Shown here in pieces: positions 7,136-14,712 of a stretch of DNA of 37,533 bases. The stretch spans positions 1-37,533 of the forward strand of contig DVKS01000195.1 in the NCBI GenBank assembly GCA_018715905.1. The letters are read 5' to 3'. The stretch is from Candidatus Caccovicinus merdipullorum (lineage in GTDB: Bacteria; Bacillota; Clostridia; Lachnospirales; Lachnospiraceae). The position numbers and the translations under genes were made by a program. The first letter of the stretch is position 1. Each line of letters opens with the position of its first letter. The notes beneath the pieces are model-generated. The model made no database searches, had not been told where the DNA came from, and saw only the letters and a list, made by a program, of their open reading frames with translations.

Positions 7136-7279
7136 GAAAACAGATTACAATGAATATTGCTATGATATGAAAACTCGAAAAATAATCGCAGGCAGGGGGC
7201 GGCATTGTAGGGGAGTTGTGAAACGCGACATCCCTACAGTCAAAGCCGTTCATGACCAAGTGTCAAAATTAACTATGCG

Positions 7280-7301
7280 TTAGTCAAATGTTAGTCAAAT
7301 G
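7280..7301. repeat. tandem 11-bp repeat near the element end
   Basis: TTAGTCAAATG occurs twice without a gap (7280-7290, 7291-7301), between the integrase stop and the tRNA gene. Short direct repeats here are often arm-type binding sites of a tyrosine integrase. The function is inferred from position. Confidence 0.5.
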
Positions 7302-7305
7302 AGAA

Positions 7306-7330
7306 AAGCCGCCCTACTTAAGGACGGCTT
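7306..7330. terminator. hairpin terminator after integrase
   Basis: AAGCCG.CCT / AGG.CGGCTT arms form a short stem with one mismatch. The minus-strand read-out ends in TTTTC and the plus strand in AAATT, so it looks stronger for leftward transcripts. It lies at the junction of the element and the host tRNA. Confidence 0.5.
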
Positions 7331-7350
7331 AAATTAACCTCATAAACACG

Positions 7351-7372
7351 AAAAACCCTGATAAAATCAGGG
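7351..7372 (-). terminator. terminator of tRNA-Thr
   Basis: On the minus strand CCCTGAT-TTT-ATCAGGG is followed by TTTTT, starting 12 bases after the tRNA 3' end. It is a compact intrinsic terminator for the tRNA transcript. Confidence 0.82.
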
Positions 7373-7383
7373 CTTCTCACAAA

Positions 7384-7456
7384 AGCTGCTGACGGGAATC
7401 GGACCCGTGACCTCCGCACTACCAATGCGACGCTCTACCGACTGAGCCACAGCAGC
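7384..7456 (-). tRNA. tRNA-Thr (anticodon GGT)
   Basis: The minus strand folds as a complete cloverleaf. The acceptor stem is GCTGCTG/CAGCAGC, the D arm GCTC..GAGC, the anticodon loop TTGGTAG (GGT), and the T arm ACGGG-TCCGATT-CCCGT, with discriminator T. The CCA end is not encoded. The integrase gene lies just beyond the 3' end with no other gene between, so this tRNA is very likely the chromosomal target of the integrative element. The second attachment repeat would lie off the left side of the window. Confidence 0.95.
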
Positions 7457-7500
7457 ATCTTTCTGTCGCGAGGCATTTCCTCACTTCAAGCGACTTAGGT

Positions 7501-7529
7501 ATTCTATCATAAGTTTTCGAATTGTGCAA
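7501..7529 (-). promoter_or_regulatory. promoter of tRNA-Thr
   Basis: On the minus strand TTGCAC (7524-7529) and TAGAAT (7501-7506) are separated by 17 bases, ending 45 bases before the mature tRNA 5' end. Confidence 0.7.
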
Positions 7530-7588
7530 GACAATTTTGAATTTTTTTTTGGATAATTTATGAAAGAATAAAGGGACAGAAAAATCGG

Positions 7589-7617
7589 GTGACAGCGATT
7601 ATCAGGTAAGTTATAAT
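7589..7617 (+). promoter_or_regulatory. promoter of the HTH-protein gene at 7737
   Basis: GTGACA (7589-7594) and a consensus TATAAT (7612-7617) lie 17 bases apart, giving a leader of about 110 bases before the start at 7737. Confidence 0.7.
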
Positions 7618-7736
7618 GAAATGCAAAGAATGTGCGGCGTTTTCGGCAGATGAGAAAAGAGCCGCAAAGAATCAGAGGGTGCCAGGGAGCCTGAAACAAG
7701 GATGTGGAAAGTGCAGCCGGCAGGGAGGAGACAGGG

Positions 7737-8945
7737 ATGAATTGGGAAAAAGGACAGGAAGGGAGAACAAGAATTTCCGCGAACAATAGGAAGCTTCTCA
7801 GGGAGGCCGTAAGGACGCCGGAGGAGATGGTGGAATTTTTAAAAAGCGGGGCGGAGTTTCGAAGCTTTGATTATCTTCTGCGGCAGCTGTATCCTGGAGA
7901 AGATTTAATGCCCCGGCTGGTTTCGGGGCTGGAGAAGGTTACCGGGGAAAGCCACGACAGCATTGCAAGGAAAGCGCGGAACTGGCTGAACGGAAAGAAT
8001 ACGCCGAAAAGCCGGGAACTGCTGTTTCAGATCAGCTTTGTTCTGGGCCTGGATGAATTTGGGGCGGACCGTCTGCTGGCCTGCGCTTCAGAGACGGGCA
8101 TCCATTATCGGAATCCCAGAGAACTGGCATACGCCTGTGCCCTTCGTCTGGATCTGCCTTATGAAGAGGCGGATGAGCTGGCCGGGGAGGCGGAGACTGT
8201 CTGCGGGAAGATCAAGGAGAAGAAAGAGAAGGAAAAGAAAGAGAAAAACGAGAAGAACGAGAAGCTAAGGGGAATGGAGACAGGGCGCCTTTTCACCCGG
8301 CAGGTGCGGGACGCCTTCGATGAGGTCTGGTCAAAGGAGGAATTTCGGGACTTTATTCAGGAGTATGGAGATTCCCTGGGAACCCTTCATGAAACGGCAT
8401 ACCGGGACTTCCAGGATATGCTGACGAAGCTTCAGCGTCCGGAAAGCGGCGTGGACCTGAAGGAAAAGAAATACAGTATGGAGGAGATCCTGACGGATTA
8501 TATCCGGATGAAGGTTCCGGAGACCAAGCGGGTAGGCGGGTATTCCGCTCTGCAGCGGCTGGTAAAGAAATACTGGCCCAATGAAAGCAGCCTGATTAAT
8601 ATGCGCAGAAGGAAAGAGGATGTAAGCCGGAAGGCCATGATCCTTTTGTATCTGGTGACGGAAGCCCTGGAAGAGGCGGAAGACCCGGATGATCCGGATG
8701 CTTATTTCTGGGAAGATATGGAAGAGGAGGACGAAGACAGCATGCTGGAGATCCGAATCCGCCAGATGGATATCTTTCTGGAGCGGTACGGCATGAATCC
8801 CCTAGACTGCGGCAGTCCCTTCGATCTGATGGTGATGTACGCCATGCGGACCCAGGGAGATGAACTGACGAGAGAAGGGATGGGCGACCGGATGCGTCAG
8901 GTAGTGGAAATCCTGTTTTCAGAAGAAGAAACGGAAAAAAGTTAA
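7737..8945 (+). CDS. HTH-type regulator-like protein, first gene of the accessory cluster
   Basis: This protein (402 aa) is not a family I can name. An N-terminal segment (about 55-110: LMPRLVSGLEKVTGESHDSIARKARNWLNGKNTPKSRELLFQISFVLGLDEFGADRLLA) looks like a Cro/C1-type fold, with NWLNGKNTPKSRELL near the recognition region. A Lys/Glu-rich linker (KEKKEKEKKEKNEKNEK, about 165-180) separates it from a helical C-terminal half with a very acidic patch (EDPDDPDAYFWEDMEEEDED). There are no membrane segments. GGAGG lies eight bases before the ATG. It precedes a membrane kinase-NTPase and could be its transcription factor or phosphorylation target; both are guesses from neighbourhood. Confidence 0.65.
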   Translation: MNWEKGQEGRTRISANNRKLLREAVRTPEEMVEFLKSGAEFRSFDYLLRQLYPGEDLMPRLVSGLEKVTGESHDSIARKARNWLNGKNTPKSRELLFQISFVLGLDEFGADRLLACASETGIHYRNPRELAYACALRLDLPYEEADELAGEAETVCGKIKEKKEKEKKEKNEKNEKLRGMETGRLFTRQVRDAFDEVWSKEEFRDFIQEYGDSLGTLHETAYRDFQDMLTKLQRPESGVDLKEKKYSMEEILTDYIRMKVPETKRVGGYSALQRLVKKYWPNESSLINMRRRKEDVSRKAMILLYLVTEALEEAEDPDDPDAYFWEDMEEEDEDSMLEIRIRQMDIFLERYGMNPLDCGSPFDLMVMYAMRTQGDELTREGMGDRMRQVVEILFSEEETEKS

Positions 8946-8973
8946 AGGATGGCCGCCCCCGGAGGCTTATAAT
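8933..8973 (+). promoter_or_regulatory. candidate promoter of the kinase gene with GGAAAAAAGTT box
   Basis: GGAAAAAAGTT (8933-8943, overlapping the preceding stop codon) is followed after 24 bases by TATAAT (8968-8973). The same box at 23 bases from the -10 occurs upstream of 23,906 and 28,149. The -35 (TTAAAG, 20-base spacing) is weak, so an activator may be needed. This is the least certain of the three sites. Confidence 0.45.
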
Positions 8974-9023
8974 GAAAGAAATCGAAAAGGGGGGAGGCAT
9001 GCTGGTTGAAAGGGAGAAAATTC

Positions 9024-11993
9024 ATGTTAAGAGGCAGGAATCTGCGTCAGCCTGGGGAGACCTTGATTCTGGGAGAGACAGAATACTGTGTGGAGGGGGT
9101 ACAGGGCCAGGGCGGAAGCGCTGTGGTTTATCGGGCCCGATATGAGGATTCGCTGAATCGGGGATGTTATCATCACGTTTTGATTAAGGAATTGTTTCCG
9201 TATCATCCCAAGGGATGGGTATACCGGGATGAGCAGGGGTGGATTCGGTGCTGTCCGGAGGGGGAAAATCTGATGGAGCAGTGCCGGAACCGCTTTTTCC
9301 AGGGAAACGCGGTGAACCTTAAGCTGTTAGAGGCGCTGCCGGAGAAGATATCAGGCAATTTAAATTCCTATGAGGCATATGGAACCTGCTATTCGGTGCT
9401 GTATGTCCATGGCGGCCAGGATCTGGAGCATTTCCTGGAAGGGGAGAAAGAGAGCTGGTCCCTTCTCCGGGCAGCTGAGGTAATGGAACAGATTCTGGAC
9501 GCTCTGGAGCCTTTTCATGAGAACGGTCTTCTCCACCTGGATATCAGTCCGGATAATATTCTGATGCTGCCGGGAAGGGCCATGCTGATTGATTACAACA
9601 GTGTCTGGCCGGAGAATCCGGGGGAGCAGGAGGAATTTTTTTTCAGTGAAAAAGAAGGGTATACTGCGCCTGAGGTGCGGCTTAAGGAAATTCGGGAAAT
9701 CGGGCCGGCCGCGGATCTTTACGGGGTCTGCGCGGTATTTTTTACCATGCTTACGGGAAGGCGTCTTACGCCGGAAGAGTCCATGGGAAAGGGACTGGAG
9801 CGGGCCTTCCCGAAAGACCTGGATATCTTTCGCGGTCAGCCGGAAACAGCCGCCTGGCAGACGGTGCGGATCATCAAAAAGGGGCTGCATCTGCTTCCAA
9901 GAAAACGGTATGGATCCGTGAATTCTCTGCGGGAAGATATTCAGGAGCTTCTTTTGCGGCTTCATGGCTGGGGGATCTCCCACAGCGCCTTGTGGGAAGG
10001 CAGCCTGCGGGAGTGGAAAAAAAGCCGGGACAGGGAGACACAAGACCTGGAGCGGGTTCTGATGCTGACCGATGGCCTGGAGGGTTCCGGAGGAAGGCGG
10101 GGCCAGAACCCGGGGAAACGGGCGGAAAAATGGAATGAGAGAGATTTTCTCCCCCTTTTGGAGCGGGGAGAATGCTTCCTTTTATATGGCGCGGGGGGAA
10201 TGGGCAAGACCCGTTTCCTTAAAATGCTGCTCAGGCAAAGCATGGCCCGATACAGCCCGGCAAAACCTGTTTTTCTCTACATTTCCCTGGCGGATTATCC
10301 GGAAGGCGGGGAGGAGTTACGGTATATTCGAAAGCAGATTCTGCGCAAGCTTATGTTTCTGGAAGGGGGCCAGGGGGTGGAGGAGGCGCTAACATGCCTG
10401 GATCAGCTTTTCTCCGAAGAAGAAGGTCCGGGAGCCGTCCTTCTTCTGGATGGGCTCAATGAGGCTGGCCCGCGGCGGCAGAATCTGTTAAAGGAAATTG
10501 AGGGGCTGGGGAGATTTTCGTTCCTGGGAATCCTGGTAACGGACCGCACAGATGGGGTGAAGGCATACGGCCTTTCCGGCTTTTGTCCGGCGCGCCTGAT
10601 GGAACTGACCAGGGATCAGGTGGAAGAGACCCTTCGCCGACGGCAGATCCCCTGTCCGGAAGAGAAGATGATGCGTCTTCTGGAAAATCCCATGATGCTG
10701 TGGCTGTACGGGCAGACGGCGGTGATGGACCGGGAATTGGGGAGAGAGCAGGAGGAGACCGAGGCAATGACCATGGAATCTCTGGCCGGGGGATATCTGG
10801 AGAGGCTGTGTGCCGGCCAGCTGCGGCTGTATTCCGGAGATCAGGCGCAGCAGCTGCGGCAGGATTATCTGATCCGCCATCTTCTTCCTGACATTGCCAG
10901 GGAAATGAAGCGGAAGAAACGGCCCCTCCTTACGCTGGAGGAACTCTACCGGCCGGTAAGGCAGAGCTATGAACGCTTAAGGAGCAAAGCCTTTTCCCTG
11001 GCGTTTCCCCAGTACATGGGAAAGTCCAGGCTGATGCTCCAGGGAATCGCCAGTGAAAGCGAGTGGTTCGACTACGCGGTATCGGAACAGCTTTTAGGAG
11101 CCCTGGATCTTCTTAGAATAAGCGGAAATGGAAATTACGGACTGATTCATGAAAATTTCGCCGACTGCCTGGCCGGACAGGCTAGGGAAAACCACAAAAG
11201 ACTTGCCCGGTACAGGCGAAGGGCAGGCGGGAAAAAGTTCCTGGCAGGAGCGGCCCTCCTTCTCCTGATCGGGGGAGGAGGCGCGGCGGCCTGGCATCAG
11301 TGGGGGCCCAAAACCTACAGCGCCCAGGAAAAGCTGGTGTTCAGGAACGCGGCCCAGCGGCTGATGATCAACCTGCAGGTGCTGGATATTCAGCTGATGA
11401 CCCAGGAAACCATCCTGGAGGAAGCCATGGACAGCGCTGTGCTGGAGGGAGAGCCTGAGCAGACCGCCATGTTTGCCCAGTCCATTGAGAGAAAACGCCA
11501 GGAGCTGTCTTCCCAGCTTTCCGTGGCTTCTGATGGCAGCCGCTGGGTTCTGGAATTAGAGGAGATGAACGGCTCTGTTCCTCTGGAAGAACTGCAGGAA
11601 CTTTATGCAAAGCCCTGGGAGATGGAGAGACTGATGAATGAGGCCCTTGGCTTTCTTGAGGAAGCCTTCTGCAGTCCGGACAGCCCTTATACCACCAGAG
11701 AAAAGCGGCTGCCTCTGGCAGAAGCTTATCAGAACTATCTGGATGCCTATGCAAGGGAGTGCTATGTGGAGCTGAATCTGGTTCTTTCTTCCATGGAACC
11801 GGAGGCGGCAGCCATGGTGCAGGAGGCAACAGCGGAAATGAGCGTGCTGAAGCAGTATATTCTCGCCTACCCCTTAAGCGGAGTGACCCAGGAGGAGATT
11901 CAGGCCCAGCTTACCGCTGCCCGGAATCAGAAAAAAGACGCGGCGGACGCCATGCGGCTTGTGAATTATCCTATGGAGGCAGCGGGATGGTGA
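9024..11993 (+). CDS. membrane Ser/Thr kinase fused to a NACHT/STAND-like NTPase
   Basis: This 989-aa receptor-like protein is a three-part fusion (residues counted from the TTG at 9006). A Hanks-type kinase domain has the glycine loop GQGGSAVVY (34-42), Lys61 in VLIKELFP, the catalytic loop HLDISPDN (177-184), the metal site LIDYNS (DYN for DFG) and TAPEV. An NTPase follows, with Walker A GAGGMGKT (395-402) and Walker B VLLLDGLNE (478-485), the style of NACHT/STAND switches. One membrane helix (FLAGAALLLLIGGGGAAAW, near 744) and a helical C-terminal region of about 230 residues, probably outside the cell, follow. I chose the ATG at 9024 (GGGAG seven bases upstream); a TTG at 9006 also has a good GGGGAGG site. 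It likely senses a signal and phosphorylates partners. Confidence 0.82.
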   Translation: MLRGRNLRQPGETLILGETEYCVEGVQGQGGSAVVYRARYEDSLNRGCYHHVLIKELFPYHPKGWVYRDEQGWIRCCPEGENLMEQCRNRFFQGNAVNLKLLEALPEKISGNLNSYEAYGTCYSVLYVHGGQDLEHFLEGEKESWSLLRAAEVMEQILDALEPFHENGLLHLDISPDNILMLPGRAMLIDYNSVWPENPGEQEEFFFSEKEGYTAPEVRLKEIREIGPAADLYGVCAVFFTMLTGRRLTPEESMGKGLERAFPKDLDIFRGQPETAAWQTVRIIKKGLHLLPRKRYGSVNSLREDIQELLLRLHGWGISHSALWEGSLREWKKSRDRETQDLERVLMLTDGLEGSGGRRGQNPGKRAEKWNERDFLPLLERGECFLLYGAGGMGKTRFLKMLLRQSMARYSPAKPVFLYISLADYPEGGEELRYIRKQILRKLMFLEGGQGVEEALTCLDQLFSEEEGPGAVLLLDGLNEAGPRRQNLLKEIEGLGRFSFLGILVTDRTDGVKAYGLSGFCPARLMELTRDQVEETLRRRQIPCPEEKMMRLLENPMMLWLYGQTAVMDRELGREQEETEAMTMESLAGGYLERLCAGQLRLYSGDQAQQLRQDYLIRHLLPDIAREMKRKKRPLLTLEELYRPVRQSYERLRSKAFSLAFPQYMGKSRLMLQGIASESEWFDYAVSEQLLGALDLLRISGNGNYGLIHENFADCLAGQARENHKRLARYRRRAGGKKFLAGAALLLLIGGGGAAAWHQWGPKTYSAQEKLVFRNAAQRLMINLQVLDIQLMTQETILEEAMDSAVLEGEPEQTAMFAQSIERKRQELSSQLSVASDGSRWVLELEEMNGSVPLEELQELYAKPWEMERLMNEALGFLEEAFCSPDSPYTTREKRLPLAEAYQNYLDAYARECYVELNLVLSSMEPEAAAMVQEATAEMSVLKQYILAYPLSGVTQEEIQAQLTAARNQKKDAADAMRLVNYPMEAAGW

Positions 11994-12062
11994 TGGCCGG
12001 ATACCAGAACCGGGGAGAAGAGCAGGAGGAAAAGAAAGAGGAGAAGGGAAGGAAGCAAAGGC

Positions 12063-12848
12063 ATGAAAAAAGGGAGAGGAACAGGGCTTAAGGGCCGCCG
12101 GAAACTGGCTGCGGTCCTTTTGGGGCTGCTGATCTTATCTGCCTGCAAAGCCGGGGAAGACGCCTTTTCCCGGCAGAAGGAAATTGTGGATGAGACAGCC
12201 CGGATTGTACTTTTGATGGATCAGGACAGCCGGGACTATGATCTGGCCCTTCAGGAGATCGGCAGATACCTTGATGAGCCGGATCCGGAAATTCTTGCTG
12301 CCGTTCAGCAAAAGGTTCAGGAATCCACGGCGGAGTTTCAGACCCGGCAGGATCAGGCGGAGTCTTATGAGATGACGGAGGATTTCGCGGACATTCTTGT
12401 GGAGAACCATATTGACCCGGAAGAATACCAGATGAATGCCGATTCACGGATCAGCAGCCTGGGCAGATTTATCACCCGGCTGCAGACCATGGACACATAT
12501 CTGGAAATGGTCTCCATCCTTCCGGGAACCGTGGAGGATGACCTGCGATTTATGTATGAATATAACCTGGAGGAGCAGCGGATCATCCGCGGATACCAGT
12601 ACTGTGCGGTGAATTACTGGTTTGCTTCCTGGGAAGGGGAAGGCGCGGAGTACGCCAAGGAGCAGATCGCGGATCAGCTGGAGTCTTTCGTGCTGGAGGA
12701 ATCGATCTGGGAGACCAGTCAGGAAGGGGCGGAACAGAGGATGGAGGTATATTTGAATCAGCTGGAGGAGCAGATTTCCGAATTGACAGATTATATCGGC
12801 GAAGCGCAGGAAGAATTATATGAAATGGAAAAGGAAAACAGTCCGTAA
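12063..12848 (+). CDS. predicted lipoprotein, helical
   Basis: This 261-aa protein has a basic N-terminus (KKGRGTGLKGRRK), a hydrophobic stretch and a lipobox LSAC at about residues 25-28, so it should be lipidated and held on the outer face of the membrane. The mature part is acidic and almost all helical, ending in a probable coiled coil (YLNQLEEQISELTDYIGEAQEELYEMEKE). It follows the kinase-NTPase gene by 69 bases in the same direction and ends at a strong terminator. It may be the extracytoplasmic partner or ligand-binding subunit of that kinase's outer domain; this is inferred from gene order only. Confidence 0.75.
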   Translation: MKKGRGTGLKGRRKLAAVLLGLLILSACKAGEDAFSRQKEIVDETARIVLLMDQDSRDYDLALQEIGRYLDEPDPEILAAVQQKVQESTAEFQTRQDQAESYEMTEDFADILVENHIDPEEYQMNADSRISSLGRFITRLQTMDTYLEMVSILPGTVEDDLRFMYEYNLEEQRIIRGYQYCAVNYWFASWEGEGAEYAKEQIADQLESFVLEESIWETSQEGAEQRMEVYLNQLEEQISELTDYIGEAQEELYEMEKENSP

Positions 12849-12855
12849 AGAACGA

Positions 12856-12890
12856 GGGCTGGCAAAAAGTTATAAGCTTTTTGCCAGCCC
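12856..12890. terminator. bidirectional terminator between convergent genes
   Basis: GGGCTGGCAAAAAG / CTTTTTGCCAGCCC is a perfect 14-bp stem followed by TTTC on the plus strand. On the minus strand the same bases encode the last codons (GLAKSL) of the XRE gene, whose stop lies in the loop. Confidence 0.85.
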
Positions 12891-13193
12891 TTTCATGTAG
12901 GCCAGAGCCAGTTTTTTATCCTCCGCAGAAAGGGTGGTGAAAAGGGACAGGCATTCAGACTGTTCCCTGGTAAGGCTGGGGCGTTCAGGATCCGGATCAA
13001 AAAATTCCGAGATGGAGATGCCGAATCCTCCGCACAGCTTCTGCAGAGTTAAAAGAGAAGGCTGGTTCTGTTTATTCATCATGGTGTTTAATGTGGAATA
13101 GGTAATTCCGGACGCTTTTGCCAGATGGTAGTAAGACCAGCCCCGTTCTGCGCAGAGTTCCCGGATGCGTTCGAGGGAATTAAATTCTGTCAT
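12870..13193 (-). CDS. XRE-family regulator (107 aa)
   Basis: The HTH domain is MTEFNSLERIRELCAERGWSYYHLAKASGITYSTLNTMMNKQNQPSLLTLQKLCGGFGISISEFF, a typical Cro/C1 fold. A short helical tail follows (SAEDKKLALAYMKGLAKSL). GGAGGGGG lies just before the ATG at 13193, so the track start at 13427 is 78 residues too long. It is the only minus-strand gene in the cluster and is divergent from the seven-gene operon starting at 13591, so it probably controls that operon. Dyad sequences in the 400-base gap (CGTTAT-N6-ATAACG at about 13293-13310, GTCATTATGAC at 13437-13447) are candidate sites. Confidence 0.82.
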   Translation of the reverse strand: MTEFNSLERIRELCAERGWSYYHLAKASGITYSTLNTMMNKQNQPSLLTLQKLCGGFGISISEFFDPDPERPSLTREQSECLSLFTTLSAEDKKLALAYMKGLAKSL

Positions 13194-13436
13194 GCAACCC
13201 CCTCCTTTGAGATTGTTTTTGGCGGGTTCCAAGGCCGGAAACCCTGGTATCATCATATCCGAATTGAGAAAAAACGTACAGATATTGAAAACCGTTATGG
13301 AAATATAACGTAAAATCGTTGCAAAGGAAATAAGTTGCAGTTTTTTAAAAAAAGTAAGGTAGACTATCAGCAGCAGGAGAAATCCTCCGCAGTCAGAAGT
13401 GAACAGAATTCTGCGGTTTGCGGTCAATTGTTCATT

Positions 13437-13485
13437 GTCATTATGACGAAAAAACGTTGTAATTATGACTTAATTTTGATATAAT
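13437..13485 (+). promoter_or_regulatory. promoter of the Hsp70/AAA+ operon with adjacent palindrome
   Basis: TTGTAA (13457-13462) and a consensus TATAAT (13480-13485) are 17 bases apart, about 105 bases before the ATG at 13591. A perfect palindrome GTCATTATGAC (13437-13447) precedes the -35. ATTATGAC recurs within the promoter spacer, so a regulator could bind both. Confidence 0.78.
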
Positions 13486-13590
13486 GATATGGTAAAAAAT
13501 TACAAATGCCGAAACACTTCTGCTGCGGGCGAAAAATCCATTGGAACCAAGGAAAGGGCGGAGGCCCACATTGTTAAGGAGGTAAGCAGG

Positions 13591-14712
13591 ATGAGAACAT
13601 TTACGAAGGAACAAAGTCAGGCATTGTTAAACCAGGCGGAAGAAATGATGAAGCACATGGAGGAAGGCCAGAGTGTAAGGGACGTGATGGCCAGGATTTA
13701 TGTGGAAAATCTGGATGAAAAGACCATGAGCCAGGGACAGATGATGGCGGATGCCATCATTCAGGGGATAAAGGATTTTGATTCCGATTACCAGGAGGCC
13801 CAGGGTGATCTGGACCGTTTTATCCGGAAATTCCAGGATAAGGCCGATGACGGAAAAAGCCGTGAGGAACGCTGCAATTACTGGCTGAAAACAGCCGCCG
13901 CCGTTTCCGCAGCAGCTCTGGCCATGAAAGAGGGAGGAATTGACGAAGAAGAGATCATGCGGGAAATCGAAGCCCTTGCTGTGACAAAAGAAGAAGCCAC
14001 GCCGGAACGGGAAAAAGAACTGCGGGATCAGGCCAGAGAAGCCATTAAGCAGTCGGGAATTATGCTGGGAGCCCTGGCTGCCCAGGCGGAAGAACTGGAG
14101 GGGGTTTCCCCGGATGAAGCGGCGGAAATGCTTCTTGTTTTCGGAAACCAGGAGATGGAGTACCGGGCTGTGGCAGCCATGATCGCGTACACGAAGATCA
14201 AGAAGGGTGAGTTTGAAAATGTGCCGGTGGAAATGACTGCCGCCCAGGTAGCCTGCATCGTATGCGCGGAAGTGGAACAGACCCGGATCGCGGAAGCGGT
14301 GGGAAAGGGCAGTCTGGCGGTGGATGTGGCGGCAGCTCTTCTTAACGCTCTGGGCGCGGTGGTTATTGCTGCCTTTGCCATCAGTCTTGCCGCGGCGGGG
14401 CTGGAATTTGTTTTGAACCTTTTTCCTCTTATCCTGGCGGTTCCTGGCTGCATGGTGGTGGGAGCTTTGGTCACTCACGGGGTCTGCCGGGCCTGGAAGC
14501 TCTGGAAAAAAGACAGCCGCAGAATCGCGGAAGGTACGGCCGCGGCAGTTCGATTTGTGCTGGACGGCATAAAGGCGATTCTTTCCTTTGCCGCAGGAAC
14601 CCTGATTCCGGGAATCGTTAAGAAGGCAGAGGAAATTTATGCCCGGGTGCGCAGCAGGGGACAGAAGGCGGAACAGGTGCAGGTTCTGGAAGAAGCGGGA
14701 GCTCAGTTATGA
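13591..14712 (+). CDS. helical membrane protein, first gene of the Hsp70/AAA+ operon
   Basis: This protein (373 aa) is rich in Ala and Glu and mostly helical. One or two long hydrophobic helices lie near residues 250-295 (LNALGAVVIAAFAISLAAAG and LNLFPLILAVPGCMVVGALVTHG), followed by a basic stretch and a C-terminal helix. AAGGAGG lies before the ATG at 13591, so the first 34 residues of the track ORF are untranslated leader. Its stop overlaps the next start (ATGA), showing translational coupling. I do not recognise a family. It could be the membrane anchor of the ATPase complex encoded downstream; that is inference from the operon. Confidence 0.68.
   Translation: MRTFTKEQSQALLNQAEEMMKHMEEGQSVRDVMARIYVENLDEKTMSQGQMMADAIIQGIKDFDSDYQEAQGDLDRFIRKFQDKADDGKSREERCNYWLKTAAAVSAAALAMKEGGIDEEEIMREIEALAVTKEEATPEREKELRDQAREAIKQSGIMLGALAAQAEELEGVSPDEAAEMLLVFGNQEMEYRAVAAMIAYTKIKKGEFENVPVEMTAAQVACIVCAEVEQTRIAEAVGKGSLAVDVAAALLNALGAVVIAAFAISLAAAGLEFVLNLFPLILAVPGCMVVGALVTHGVCRAWKLWKKDSRRIAEGTAAAVRFVLDGIKAILSFAAGTLIPGIVKKAEEIYARVRSRGQKAEQVQVLEEAGAQL

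Noticed and set aside
9360-10043. 227-aa minus-strand ORF
   Set aside because: Antisense to the kinase domain; composition typical of a shadow frame.
13627-14478. 283-aa minus-strand ORF
   Set aside because: It is a mirror of the Ala/Glu-rich helical membrane protein gene, His/Arg/Phe-rich and without a start signal.
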